Below, one piece after another: positions 1 through 10,817 of a DNA stretch of 64,000 nucleotides. The position numbers and the translations under genes are program-made. Within the stretch, counting starts at the first letter, position 1; each line of letters opens with the position of its first letter. Origin of the DNA: Gracilaria gracilis (lineage: Eukaryota > Rhodophyta > Florideophyceae > Gracilariales > Gracilariaceae); the NCBI GenBank assembly GCA_030374805.1, contig JARGSG010000045.1:1-64000 (forward strand), in the 5' to 3' direction. The notes below the pieces were generated by a model, which saw only the letters and a list, made by a program, of their open reading frames with translations, did not search any database and was not told where the DNA came from.

Positions 1-1042
1 AACGCAAATTTGCTACTTTTGATTACGCTCGGGCTCTCGAATGCTCCAACTGCAGGTGCCCAATACTTTCTTGCTGGTGATCATGGTGCGAACGAACATC
101 CTGTGCTCACTGCTTTGCACACCATCTTCGTGAGAGAACGCAGTTCGGTATGCGACGAATTGGAACGGTAGTTCATAATTTCTGATTACGATCTCCTGTT
201 ACAACTAGCCAGGATGATCAGCATTGCACAGTTTGAAAAGATTTTGTTTGAAGAAGTCTTCCTCGCCATAGTTGGTCGAGGACAAAAACCGTACCCTGGC
301 TTCAAGTTCTACAAGAATATAGCAATTCTTGATTTGTTCAGTACGGCAGCGTTTCTTGATGCGCATACTGTGGTTGGAAATCAAGTTAACCGTGCTGCAT
401 GAGGCAATCGTTGTCTTCCCCCATATCCGCTGAACAAAATGTTCTTCCGCACTGCAAACCAATTCAAGAATCTAGAAACGTTTATTCGCGGTGCTACCGT
501 TACATTGGCTCAAGAAGTGGACATATTTTTGCATGACGCACTTCGAAACTTCTTGTTCACCGGTATTCCTGAAGAAGGGTTTGCCTTCGACTTAATCGCT
601 TTGAACTTGCAACGCGAAAGACATCGTTCTATCCCAACACTCAACGCGATTAGAGCAAGATTGGGATTAAAAGAACAACAATCTTTCTTGGATATCACGA
701 AGAATATCAATGTTGCTTCCACGCTTTCTACTGTGTATGGAGGCGATGTGAATAAAGTTGAAGCTTGGGATGTAACGGTTGCAGAAGATCATGAGCGTGG
801 AAGCTCACCGGGCCCGACTATGGTGGCGGTCTGGACAAGACAATTTTGAGGACTTGTGTGACGGAGATCGCTTTTACTATCTGAATGACAGATTCCCTGC
901 CTTTCTTCAAACGCTTCCTAGGATAAGACGTCTATTATGGAGATGTGTCAGTTGTTTGAAGGATTTAATTGTGAGAAACACCAACATTAGAAGCTGTGAC
1001 CTGAGTGGGAGAGTGTTCTTCAAGAGTTTTTGGTGTTGGTAA
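1..1042 (+). pseudogene. Animal-type haem peroxidase, C-terminal part, broken
   Basis: The reading frame matches the animal haem peroxidase family (peroxidasin, dual oxidase, cyclooxygenase kin), which binds haem and oxidises substrates with peroxide. Seen in order: FLAGDHGANEHPVLTALHT (from about 90), the helix with TAAF..AH (His of the proximal haem-ligand helix), MFFRTANQF, FDLIALNLQRERHRSIP, AEDHERGSSPGPTM and DGDRFYYLNDRFP, ending with VIVRNTNI-like DLIVRNTNI. The front of the gene lies outside the window. A 45-nt GT..AG intron at 168-212 restores the frame between DELER and MISIAQF. Past that, one in-frame TGA sits where Arg is expected (near 400) and a one-base shift occurs near 845, so the copy is probably dead, unless these are assembly errors. 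It meets the DHX16-like pseudogene tail to tail at about 1042. Confidence 0.85.
168..212 (+). other. Short intron in the haem peroxidase copy
   Basis: The segment starts GTAGTT and ends CTAGCCAG. Removing it joins the frame of the FLAGD block to the MISIAQF block without loss, giving an Arg codon across the junction. It suggests that the organism uses introns of about 45 nt. Confidence 0.5.
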
Positions 1043-1044
1043 AG

Positions 1045-2069
<1,025 letters not shown>

Positions 2070-3181
2070 ACGATAGCGGACCAAGCCGGAAAGCCTTCTC
2101 AGTTGTTGCAAGAAGTTATAGCTCTGGTTTTTGGACTGTGTTCCATGACACGAGCAACGCAAATGGCGTTCTTCTTCGTCGCACTAACGCGGTTTCGAGA
2201 GCTTCTCATGCAAGGATCACTTCAGTATGTATGCTTAAAGACATGTGCTCGATGGTTCGTCCAACGTTCTCAGTGGATGTGAACAGATTGTCGTCATGGT
2301 GTGCTTGTTTTCCATTCCAGAATGAGCCAAGAACAGTTGAACTGCACAGTTTCTGTTAAGGAGGTGGTTTAGAAAGCGTTGGAAGGGCTATACAGTACAC
2401 AGGTTTGCTTTTTTGCAGGTTAGCGAGGCGTCACCACGTGGGCTTTCGAAGTTCACGTCGGGGATTTCCATCGTTCCTGACAAACAAGACCGATAATATC
2501 TTCTTTCTTTGTGTTCTATATGAGATAATGAACATGCCATCTACCAGGTGTGTGTACCAAGGGTAGTATCAAATTGAAACAGTTAAAAAGACGTATATCA
2601 AACGCGCCAGTTCATAGCATCAGTGGAACCCACATACCTGTAGATGGTGTACTGCACAAGTATTCTTCAGCAAGGAGAATAAAGTTGACTGAAGTGTATG
2701 TCTTCTTCTTATGGGGTCAAAATCGTACGCAGAGATCCTCACGGTCTCACTATGTTTCGCCCTTTTAGGCTCTTTCATTGGGTTCTTTCCTGGCTTTCAT
2801 TTCCCCATGATTCTTTAGCCTCTGAAGTTCAGAGTCCACTCGAATTTATGTGATGGGTGTTATTCAGACAGTCTCGCTGGGTACGCTCTTAGATTTTGAC
2901 ACATCCACTTTTGCAATGCTTTGATCGGAGATCGACAATAACTACTCTCTTTCGTGGCAAATTTCAAAGCTTCCTGTGTGGTGAAGATTCCAAATTCCTT
3001 CGTCAGCACTCTGGCAAAAGCAAAAACAACGCGGTGAACAAACGGGGTTTGTCGAATAAGAGTGTGCGAGAATAGAAACGTATTCCCTTCTTCTCAGTTT
3101 TCTCTATCCCTAGAGCTTTGCCGCAAACGCATATTTTGGATATAAGGTAGCTTGATGCTGGGCTTTAGTTACCAGGGGTAG
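2070..3181. other. No gene recognised
   Basis: Only short open frames occur in all six frames, none with a recognisable motif. It is probably the flank of the helicase copy and decayed DNA. Confidence 0.4.
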
Positions 3182-3472
3182 CTACCGTTTCGTCGGTTTA
3201 CATAGCGCCATGAACCCTCTCAAGAAACAGGGTGACGTTCGATGCGCTACCCTGCAACAAGATAAATCACAGCCCACAGGCACCCTCTCTGCCATTACCA
3301 GTGTTTCTTTGCGTTCCCAATCAGCGTCATAGAATGACTTGGTTTGGTACTTCTTTTGAGATGTTACATCACCATTCCAAAATAACTCCCGAACATGGGT
3401 CTTCGAAGACAATTCCTTTTGATCCAATCCAGATCTAAGACACTGAGCCCTCCCGGCCGCTTCTACGTCCAC
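3182..3472 (-). CDS. Unrecognised 96-residue open frame
   Basis: The product has a mixed, protein-like middle part (FWNGDVTSQKKYQTKSFYDA, then DWERKETLVMAER) and a cysteine-containing tail. I do not recognise it. The composition of the middle part looks more like a real protein than the shadow frames around it, but there is no clear start, no partner gene and no motif. It could be one exon or a remnant. Confidence 0.2.
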   Translation of the reverse strand: MDVEAAGRAQCLRSGLDQKELSSKTHVRELFWNGDVTSQKKYQTKSFYDADWERKETLVMAERVPVGCDLSCCRVAHRTSPCFLRGFMALCKPTKR

Positions 3473-4158
3473 ATCAATGTTAGTAATCTTTGTTATAGCA
3501 AGCGTTTCATGATTTTAACGATACCCTGTGTAGCTGCTCAGCTGCTTTGCACTAATCAACGTGTTCAAATGGAAGGAGCGCAGTAATGGCCTTTTGTTTC
3601 CTCTTCGGGATGTGCAACTTCAAATGTGATTTCAGGTTGTGCTCTTCTTTCGTGTCAAAAGGGAGTATCCGTTCTTCATGTATAAACCTCTTAACCAACA
3701 ATAGTCTTCAGCCAGCCACGTTCTAGCATGATGCTCAAGCATTCAGTATGACTGAGTCAGATTCTGAATACACCATCCACTCGTTGGTTGGGAACTTAAC
3801 GGTGCTTGACAAGGGACTTCTCAGAGGGAATCATGCGCAAAGTACACCGATGACCGCTGCCCGATTTCTGCTTCATTGCTCTGACTTCCAGCGGTCTTAA
3901 CCCAGAACTTACTCCTTGACATCTCCACGTTCTGCAACGCCAAGCCACCAGAACTGCGTTCTTTGTACGTGATCGGTGGACAAGGGCTGCAGACCATTCA
4001 TCAGCTTTTGGTTGTCAGCGTTTTATCTACGTCATCAGTTCAGGGAGAAAAGACATTGAGTAATGGCGTACTTTTTCCTTCGTGTCTCGCTTTTCATGTT
4101 CATTATTCTCTGTCTCGCGCAGCAGAGCTTCACTGAAATAAGCTATAAACATTGCTAA
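3473..4158. other. No gene recognised upstream of the Hint gene
   Basis: Open frames are short on both strands. If the Hint protein has an N-terminal membrane part, as SV2 proteins do, it could have lain here in exons, but no transporter motif was seen. Confidence 0.35.
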
Positions 4159-4230
4159 GAACCAGCTGATATAGGCAAACAAGGAAACAAGGGCTTCTTC
4201 TTCAATCTCTGTGTAGAAGACGAACATTTC

Positions 4231-5844
4231 ATGAATCGCACCCATAACTGGGTGTTTACCAAGTCCCTTATCAAGAAGACACGTTTTACCAATTGCGGTT
4301 TTCATTTTCCGGGGGAAAGAGATGACCCTCTTGACGGTACGACTTGGTACAATGTTTCTTTCAAAGCTTGTACTTTCGGAACTGCGCAAGGGAACCAGAA
4401 GGAAAAAGCAATGTTCACGCATACTACCATGCACAATGTGGTATTTGAGGACTGTAACTTCGAAAGTTGGCTTGACATCATGTTTGAGAAGTTTGCGTTA
4501 GACAGTGTTACCTTCAAGAATTGCACATTCAAGCATCATATGCAGTTTAGCCATGTCGACGTGAAACGAATGACAATCTCTCACGCAACCCTAGGCTCTC
4601 GTTCCCTTAGTGGTAGCGCAAAAGACGGAGGTGAGATTCTTATGTTCGACATGTCTCTTAGCCGGGTTCTAATTCATCACACTATAGGGTCCGGACATAT
4701 CCGGTTTCAGAGTGTTATGGTGGAGGACTTGGAAGTGCAATCGTCAAGAATCGGTGGCATGATCTGTCACGAGGAGGTTGAAGCTGAAGAAATCCCGAAA
4801 AAGAAGATTTCCTTGCAAACGGCAATGTTTATGAACGTGTCATTCACAGATGGCTTGTACTGCGATCGAACAGAAATAACGGGCGTTGACCTGCTCGATG
4901 TAAAGGTCAGAAACTTCATCGACCTCTCAAAATCAGATATAACTAATCTCGTCATTAGGAATGTGAGCTCCTATGCGGAGGATGTCTGCAGCACATTTTC
5001 TCTCAAAGATGCGACTGTGGACGGAAAGACGATGCCTGACACTAACACAACCAAGGTTACGCTGGCTGGGGTTAAGTTCATGGAAGGGATTATGTTCATC
5101 AATGTATCTATATCGAGTAAGGACATCCACCTTACTGGCACGATCTTCAGTCAAGAGGTCATCAATAAGGAATGTTGTACACTATCATGTTTGGAATCTG
5201 GTTGCATGTGCGATATCTCGCATGAGTCAGTGGTGTGTCTCCGAGGCAACTCCACGGTAAACGTCAACGCAAAGGACTCGTGTTTCCCCGCTTTGTCAGT
5301 GGTGAAACTGATAACGCCTCTGGGACACGTTCAGCTCAAACCGATGACTGAGCTTAATTTTGGTGATGCGGTGACTCACAGTTCTGATTCGGTCGCTTCG
5401 GAAGTGTTCTTTTTCGGTCACAAGTCTCTATCTCAATGGGCACTTTACAGGAGGATAATAGCCAAAATCTATGTAACGGCCCAAGAGCAGACATACACGT
5501 TGCACATAAGTGGGTCGCATTTGCTCCCAGTTGCCGGGCGTGGCGAAGTGCCAGCTCGACTGGTAGCTTTGGGCGACAAACTTTTCACTGATAAGGATGG
5601 TCTGGCACACGTGCTGGCCGTTGAGGAGCATATGATGCAGGGAATGTATTCTCCTATTACTTTGTCTGGTGCTCTGTCAGTCGACGGCATCGTTGTGTCT
5701 GTCTACACAGACATCATACCGAAGCCCATGGCAGTAGCCATGTTGTCGCCGCTGCGTGCTTTGTACCAACACTCGAAGTGTGGACGTTTTTTTCTGGGTA
5801 GGGCAAATTGGTTGCACGAACGCTCCGCGGGCGGGCTCGTGTGA
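4231..5844 (+). CDS. SV2-like beta-helix protein with a C-terminal Hint domain
   Basis: The N-terminal 300 residues are a pentapeptide-like repeat with a five-residue pitch (TRFTNCGFHF, NVSFKACTF, NVVFEDCNF, SVTFKNCTF), resembling the luminal beta-helix of synaptic vesicle 2 proteins. From about residue 351 the chain turns into a Hedgehog/intein-type Hint domain: a CFPAL start whose Cys would be the splice/cleavage nucleophile, a G-D-AVTHS turn, SEVFFFGH, then SGSHLL with the conserved His near residue 430 (the usual Thr of TxxH is Ser), PARLVALGD and a final IVVSVYTD strand. Hint domains cut the chain before the Cys by self-catalysis. Only about 35 residues follow. The first ATG is used, but the frame is open back to 4159, so upstream exons (perhaps membrane helices) may be missing. 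Its 3' half is copied, inverted, at 26.7-26.9 kb. Confidence 0.75.
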   Translation: MNRTHNWVFTKSLIKKTRFTNCGFHFPGERDDPLDGTTWYNVSFKACTFGTAQGNQKEKAMFTHTTMHNVVFEDCNFESWLDIMFEKFALDSVTFKNCTFKHHMQFSHVDVKRMTISHATLGSRSLSGSAKDGGEILMFDMSLSRVLIHHTIGSGHIRFQSVMVEDLEVQSSRIGGMICHEEVEAEEIPKKKISLQTAMFMNVSFTDGLYCDRTEITGVDLLDVKVRNFIDLSKSDITNLVIRNVSSYAEDVCSTFSLKDATVDGKTMPDTNTTKVTLAGVKFMEGIMFINVSISSKDIHLTGTIFSQEVINKECCTLSCLESGCMCDISHESVVCLRGNSTVNVNAKDSCFPALSVVKLITPLGHVQLKPMTELNFGDAVTHSSDSVASEVFFFGHKSLSQWALYRRIIAKIYVTAQEQTYTLHISGSHLLPVAGRGEVPARLVALGDKLFTDKDGLAHVLAVEEHMMQGMYSPITLSGALSVDGIVVSVYTDIIPKPMAVAMLSPLRALYQHSKCGRFFLGRANWLHERSAGGLV

Positions 5845-7066
5845 AAGTTGAAGGAGATGATGATCGCAGGTTCGGGCTATCTTTTAGCTATCTGGACTGA
5901 AATCTTACGCTCCATTTGATTGTCCTTCTCCCGCAGCGCAGCATGCTAATTTTATTACGTCCCGACTTGTGCCAGCACGCGTTACGGGTGGCCAAAGTCT
6001 GCCCTTGTGATACAAAGGTAACTGTACCACTAGATATATGTAACAGAAACTCTCCGTTGTATATGAGATTCTGTTTACCAAGACTGCGACTGTCTCGTGA
6101 CCGCTGACGGTGCTGGCTTTCGCGCTAAAGTGCACTTATAGTGTGACAGTTGTGTGACAGTTGTGGGACAGGCTTGTGCTCACCTTCCCGCTTCTGGAAG
6201 CGAAGTGACATTGGTCAACACATGTTGGAATACATGTAAAGTTACTATTGTTCCACTCAGAACTGCGAAGACCTTATTCGCCAGACTTCCGATCGTCATA
6301 CTCCTCTCGAAGCGAAAGTCATTAGTTTCAAGAGACTCTAGATCTGATGTATGTCGGAATGTGACATACGCTTTCCACATCCCCCGCCGGACGGGCATTT
6401 GGAAAAGACGTTCCGACGCACTTTGTTCCACATGCATTAAAGCACGTTGAACAAATAGTTTCATATTGCCGTTCATGTCTTTGAAGTGCACCCTTTGCGT
6501 GTACAGCCTATCATGGTGATGTTGTCTAATTCGAAGAAGGTCTTTTTGAAGGTTGCAGTGTGGATGCCAAGGCTTACAATCTCCTCTCACATAAAACTTT
6601 CACAATGCCTCAGTTTATGATGTTGATCCAACGCCTTTTCTACAGCGTTGCTACATGTTCTTGATTCGTTTCGTCAGACTGCAAGCTGGACGGGACATCG
6701 ACCGTTACATGCCAGCAGCTGGGCGTGGCATTACCTGTGAAAAGAATTCATGATTACCGGGGATGAGTTGTTAAAACAACGTTGTTGCATGACCCAGAGG
6801 GTGCTGGTAGATTCCGCGTGCAAAATAGAAACGGATTCATGCCACTGTCATCACAATGCGGGGAGCTACCTTCGTAGAAGATCAATGAAGATCTCTAGAA
6901 ACCAAATATGTACTGTATCTGTACAACCAAGTTTTTGTCATTGACATCTCTTACTTTCGAAACTATTGAGATAGTTGCGACATAAGCCGGAGCCAACCCC
7001 TAACTCCAAAAGGAGCAGCCCACAAACACCTCGTGCCATTTGTGCGAGAATCAAGAGATCCGTGAC
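5308..7066 (+). repeat. Copy 1 of an inverted segmental duplication
   Basis: This stretch, from inside the Hint domain through the 3' flank, matches 25841-26878 on the opposite strand. Matching blocks include ATAACGCCTCTGG with AATTTCGGTGATGCGGTGA-like text, the CTTTACAGGAGGATAATAGC block, CTCCGTTGTATATGAGATT, the 6180-6590 block and the last block ending CAAGAGATCC. The minus-strand frame at 6180-6590 (136 residues) has a partner at 26281-26490, but both copies share stops upstream, so it is not called as a gene. Confidence 0.75.
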
Positions 7067-7242
7067 TTAAAAAAAAGAAAAGGCAATTCCATCAACGATG
7101 ACGCCGCGCGCGCCTTCGCTGACACATCACTGCTGGCGCCAGCGACTCGCCCCGTCCCACCCGCAACCACGCCCAAGGTGCCACTTTGCGGGTGGTTAAT
7201 CGCCATTTCGTCAGAATTCCCACCCCCTCTGACGCGCGCACA

Positions 7243-7569
7243 ATGAACTCCGCCGACCCGAAACAGGCTCAAGGCGAACCACAGCCAGTGATGTCGACAG
7301 ACACTCCATCCAGTCCGACCGTGAATGACGCCGAAATCGAGTCGCACAGACAGATTGAAAATGACGTGCAACAGCTCTTATCCGAGATGCAATCAAGTTT
7401 CAAATCGTTTTCCGACAACGTTTTCACTCAGATCGACCAGATGGAAGCCACAATAAGCGAGTTGGATGCGACCCTTGTCAGTCTTTCAAACAGTGTGCAA
7501 GCTTCATCTGAACAAGCCAGTGTTTCTGCTTCGCCCTCTGTATCCCCGAACAAACGCGCTGCTGTCTGA
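7243..7569 (+). CDS. HSBP1: Heat shock factor-binding protein 1 (HSBP1) homologue
   Basis: A 108-residue protein whose middle (about residues 35-90) matches HSBP1: VQQLLSEMQSSFKSFSDNVF, then IDQMEATISELDATLVSL, against the human pattern VQ.LLQQMQ.KFQ.MSD..I.RIDDM..RID.LE. HSBP1 is a small coiled-coil protein that forms trimers or hexamers, binds the trimerisation region of heat shock factor 1 and dampens its action in the nucleus; it also acts in WASH complex assembly. Heptads with hydrophobic a/d positions are visible. The 30-residue N-terminal and 20-residue C-terminal tails are Ser/Pro rich and not conserved. The frame could start earlier at 7186, but the ATG at 7243 gives a family-like length. 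No intron is needed. The right end of the inverted duplication lies about 180 bp upstream. Confidence 0.8.
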   Translation: MNSADPKQAQGEPQPVMSTDTPSSPTVNDAEIESHRQIENDVQQLLSEMQSSFKSFSDNVFTQIDQMEATISELDATLVSLSNSVQASSEQASVSASPSVSPNKRAAV

Positions 7570-7939
7570 ACGAGTTGAAGGGGATGATGTGTCTGTTCAG
7601 TGTGAAATTTATCTGTTGAGGGCCACGTTGTGAAGGGAACCACGGCGAAAGCTGAACTAGATGAGGAAAGGCGAGCAAGAGCATTGCAGTTATATACTTT
7701 GTACAAATGGGACACGCTTTCAACTCTTGTAGCTCGTAGGGACTAGTTGCGAAAAAGCCAGGAACATAAAAGGTGGTATATGACAGCGAAAGAAATGCAG
7801 TCAGCGCTACAAGAAATGACGTTAAGATAGAGCAACAAAGACAGCATGCAGGAACATGAATAATGAGGAATTTATTGCACATAGAGGGGAGAGAATCTGT
7901 GTGTGAAACAACACTGCTGCTCCAAGTTAAGCCAACGGT

Positions 7940-8794
7940 GAAGTAACGCGTCCGATAGTGGTACTTTGTACTCGAATGTACCAAATTAGGACAAGGAATT
8001 TTCGCTCCAGAAGTAACTCCGCCCCAAAGCGCTCCAAAAGAATCGGGTCTCGCCCTCGGGGACGCAATGGTGTTGGTGAGGTTGTCCAACCTTCACAGAT
8101 TATCGTCAACTGGGGTACATCCATCCAGGTAGAGAGGCGTAAGAATGCTGAACGGCCAAACGTCTTGTTGATAATCCCCAACGTCACCTCGTCCAACCTC
8201 TGGAGCTATATGGGCCAACTGCGATAACGATGGAGGTCCATTATTTGTACAGAACTGCGAAATACTTGTGGTGTTCTTTATCTCGGCGATCTACAGGGCG
8301 TATTCTTAGTTGTACAAAACCGGCACGGCGATATTCTCATGATGTGGTAGCAACAATGTGTTTTGAGGGCAGATGCAATTGAGTCTGTGAACGAGTTGTG
8401 CGTGCTGTATATGCACCAATGCGCGAAGCAGACCGGATACAAGAGTAACTATAAGTAGCATATCTCGGTACTGGTCCACTTCCGTCAAGGCGTTGGCATC
8501 GGCGTAATCGATGAGGAGGTACAGAGTTCGCGCACTCTCGTACATATCGACAGTGGGAACAATATTGGAAGGGTCAGTCATACAAAGCGAGATGAAGGCC
8601 TCGTGCATGGCCTGCGCAACCTGTGAAGCGCTCCGTTTTGCCTTGGTAGTGTCCTTGACGACAGTGAAAGTGACAGGCTCTTCCAAAAGCAAACCAAGAG
8701 AGCAAAGTGGGAACATCATATACCTCAATAATGATACAAGGACAAAGCAGGTTGATATTTCGAGCCTAGAGATGGTATTGTATTGTCTCTGCAA
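7940..8794 (-). pseudogene. Decayed serine/threonine protein kinase
   Basis: Reading on the minus strand: FTVVKDTTKAKRSAS (VAIK-like Lys block), SNIVPTVDMYESARTLYLL (HPNIV..Y...LYLV), IDYADANAL (hinge), LVSGLLRALVHIQHAQLVHR followed by PQNTLLL (HRDxKPxNILL), then around 8200 HIAPEVGRGDVGDYQQDVW (APE motif and the DxWS helix) and LDGCTPVDD. The catalytic loop Asp and the DFG block cannot be read in one frame, and the order is broken by stops between 8225 and 8310. The APE-to-DxW spacing and TPVDD are like CAMK-type kinases, but the subfamily is not certain. The 5' end abuts the 3' end of a CACTA-like element, which may have landed here. Confidence 0.6.
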
Positions 8795-8854
8795 GTATCA
8801 CTGCTGGTGCAGACACACAAATATCATTGTCTTCCGCTTCATATACTCCTGACA

Positions 8855-9730
8855 TTAATGGGGTGCTGACGGTGGGGGAATGGATTTTCTTGGGCATTTC
8901 ATGCCCCGTACTGGGTGCGTGGATCTTGATTTTGAATAGTAAGCGTTTCGAGGGGATTTGATTCGACGGTTTCGATGTTCCGATGTTTTTTCAATAGAGG
9001 CTTGATCAGAATCATGGGTGAGACGAACGAGAATGGCATCCGATGTTGGCAAACTATCCGCTGGAGTCAGGAAGTGACTATATACACGCACAAGCCTTTC
9101 CTCGACTTGCAATTCATACAGATATTCTTCGTGCTCTAAATTCGCACTTGATACCATGCTCTCGTTATAATTATTATCGTCATCATCATCGCATTGGCTG
9201 ACCTCCTTGCTTGATACAATGTGAGAGGAGTTCAACAGTTCACCATCAACAGACATATTCTTGTCAGTACTGGGCACAAGAGACGGCGCATACTGAGATG
9301 AAATGTCTGTTCCCTTGCTCGGACTGCTCTGAGAATTACTTTCTGCAGCTAACACTCTCTTCTTCCTAGCGTATTCTGCATACCAAGCACGCCGCTTCTC
9401 GAGACGTTTCTTCTTTATCGTTTGTGACTCGGAGTCCCGTTGAGTTCTATACGTTTTGCGCTGGTTTTCATTTTCCTTAATCCGATTTTTTTCACATTCT
9501 CGCCAGATCTTCTTTCTCAAGAATCCGCATGAGGCAGAAGACTTTGTCGGCGGCTTTGCCAGGTTTTTTTCCCTCTCTGTAACAAAGTGTATGTGTTCTG
9601 CATTTTGAGCAGTTTCAGAGATGCTTGTTTCTCTGATAGACACCCACTTTGCAGTGCATGGTACCAACAATTTTTTCAGAGAACAATTCGATTCCTCCGG
9701 AAGAGTAATCTCCCGATACCTACCACTCAT
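8855..9730 (-). CDS. CACTA-like accessory protein, basic (TNPA position)
   Basis: A 291-residue protein using the ATG at 9730; the frame is open further up but without an ATG. Seen in order: an N-terminal RYREITLPEESN..LKKLLVP block, a strongly basic helix-like stretch with many RK/ER repeats (near residues 115-155), an acidic Ser/Asp-rich linker (DDDDDNN), and a C-terminal module YLYELQVEERLVRVYSHFL followed by PADSL. The paralogue at 21124-21870 keeps the first block, the basic stretch and the C-terminal module (YVYELHVDTKLLKCFSHFV, PAEAL). In the En/Spm system the equivalent product (TNPA) binds subterminal repeats; by position and charge this could do the same, but there is no sequence match to TNPA that I can see. 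Confidence 0.6.
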   Translation of the reverse strand: MSGRYREITLPEESNCSLKKLLVPCTAKWVSIRETSISETAQNAEHIHFVTEREKNLAKPPTKSSASCGFLRKKIWRECEKNRIKENENQRKTYRTQRDSESQTIKKKRLEKRRAWYAEYARKKRVLAAESNSQSSPSKGTDISSQYAPSLVPSTDKNMSVDGELLNSSHIVSSKEVSQCDDDDDNNYNESMVSSANLEHEEYLYELQVEERLVRVYSHFLTPADSLPTSDAILVRLTHDSDQASIEKTSEHRNRRIKSPRNAYYSKSRSTHPVRGMKCPRKSIPPPSAPH

Positions 9731-10817
9731 GTCCGATCGAAAGATGGTTCTGTTCTGAACACTACGGAATGGATTTGGAATGATATGCACCTTCTGCCTC
9801 CGCGTTCTCGTGGAACATGCCACGGACCTGTGGCATGTTACAACTCACCTTACAGAAGCATCAATCCGTGCAAGGTTATCCTCCAGCTGTATACAGATAC
9901 TTGTACTGTACACTGTAACCAACACCGCTGGTCGCACAAGTGAAAATCGCGCCTTCGGGGTTTCATGCGACTCTTGGGCTGTCGCCACCACCCCTGCAGT
10001 CCTTCCACGGGCTACCGCACCGAAGCAACCTCACCGACACGCCTTGACCGTGCGCCGTCGGTGCGGACCCAATTTGGGACCGGCACACCTAGCTGGATGG
10101 CTTGCTTGCATCCGTTGTAGGACGCGTAATCGGAGCAATCAGCGCTGCTCACGTGCAGCCGTGCGGGCGCAAACCGAGTTCTCCCCTTCTACGATTGCGT
10201 GCTTTCAAGCCAAGCCGGAACAAATATCACCTCAACGCAGAAGCCTCAAGCCGCCAAAAGACCATCAGCGACGAACGAGAACCTGAGGCCTTTCCGCCAT
10301 ACGACAAACAGGAGAACGCTGGGCACCGCGTTCATTACCAATGGCAAGTTGCATGACGTCGGGGTCTGAGGCACTCTGCATTCAATTCAGAAAAACGTTG
10401 CTCTGCAGTGGCTCGAAATCCGGATTCCATAGCGCTCGTGGTACCGCATGGGCATGTGCATCCAACGAACGTGCGTGTATGCTAAGGTTGAACACTCACT
10501 TCTGTGGCGATGAAGAAATTTGTGTATTACGGAACATAGAAGGAAGCTCCCTAACTACCACAACCGTCTCATAGAAAGGCAACAGCAGGATACTGCCCGT
10601 ATGATCACCTTGCCGGAACCCGGGGAGTTGGTGATAGGTACGGCATGGATTGGGTCAGACGCATAATCCTTTTCCTCACCAGGTTCCTTGTCTGGTCTTT
10701 CACGCAGATCTGCATTGCCTTTTCCTGCGTGCAGTTCACTTAGGCATCAGTCATTCTTGTTTATTCTGTCTGTCGTGATATGAGCATGTAATTGGAGTGA
10801 TTCTTTGCGATTATTTC
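9731..10817. other. Spacer between accessory gene and transposase of CACTA copy 1
   Basis: GC-richer than the flanking genes. The short plus-strand frames here (such as 9780-10286) have no partner in the matching spacer of copy 2 and are not called. Confidence 0.4.

Noticed and set aside
4027-4434. A 135-residue minus-strand frame with a hydrophobic segment
   Set aside because: It is antisense to the start of the SV2/Hint gene; the hydrophobic part is short and no transporter motif is present.
6180-6590. A 136-residue minus-strand frame with a partner at 26281-26490
   Set aside because: Both copies share stop codons just upstream, and similarity is explained by the DNA-level duplication.
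7478-8089. A 203-residue minus-strand open frame
   Set aside because: It overlaps the HSBP1 gene in antisense and the kinase relic in another frame, with no motif of its own and no conservation seen.
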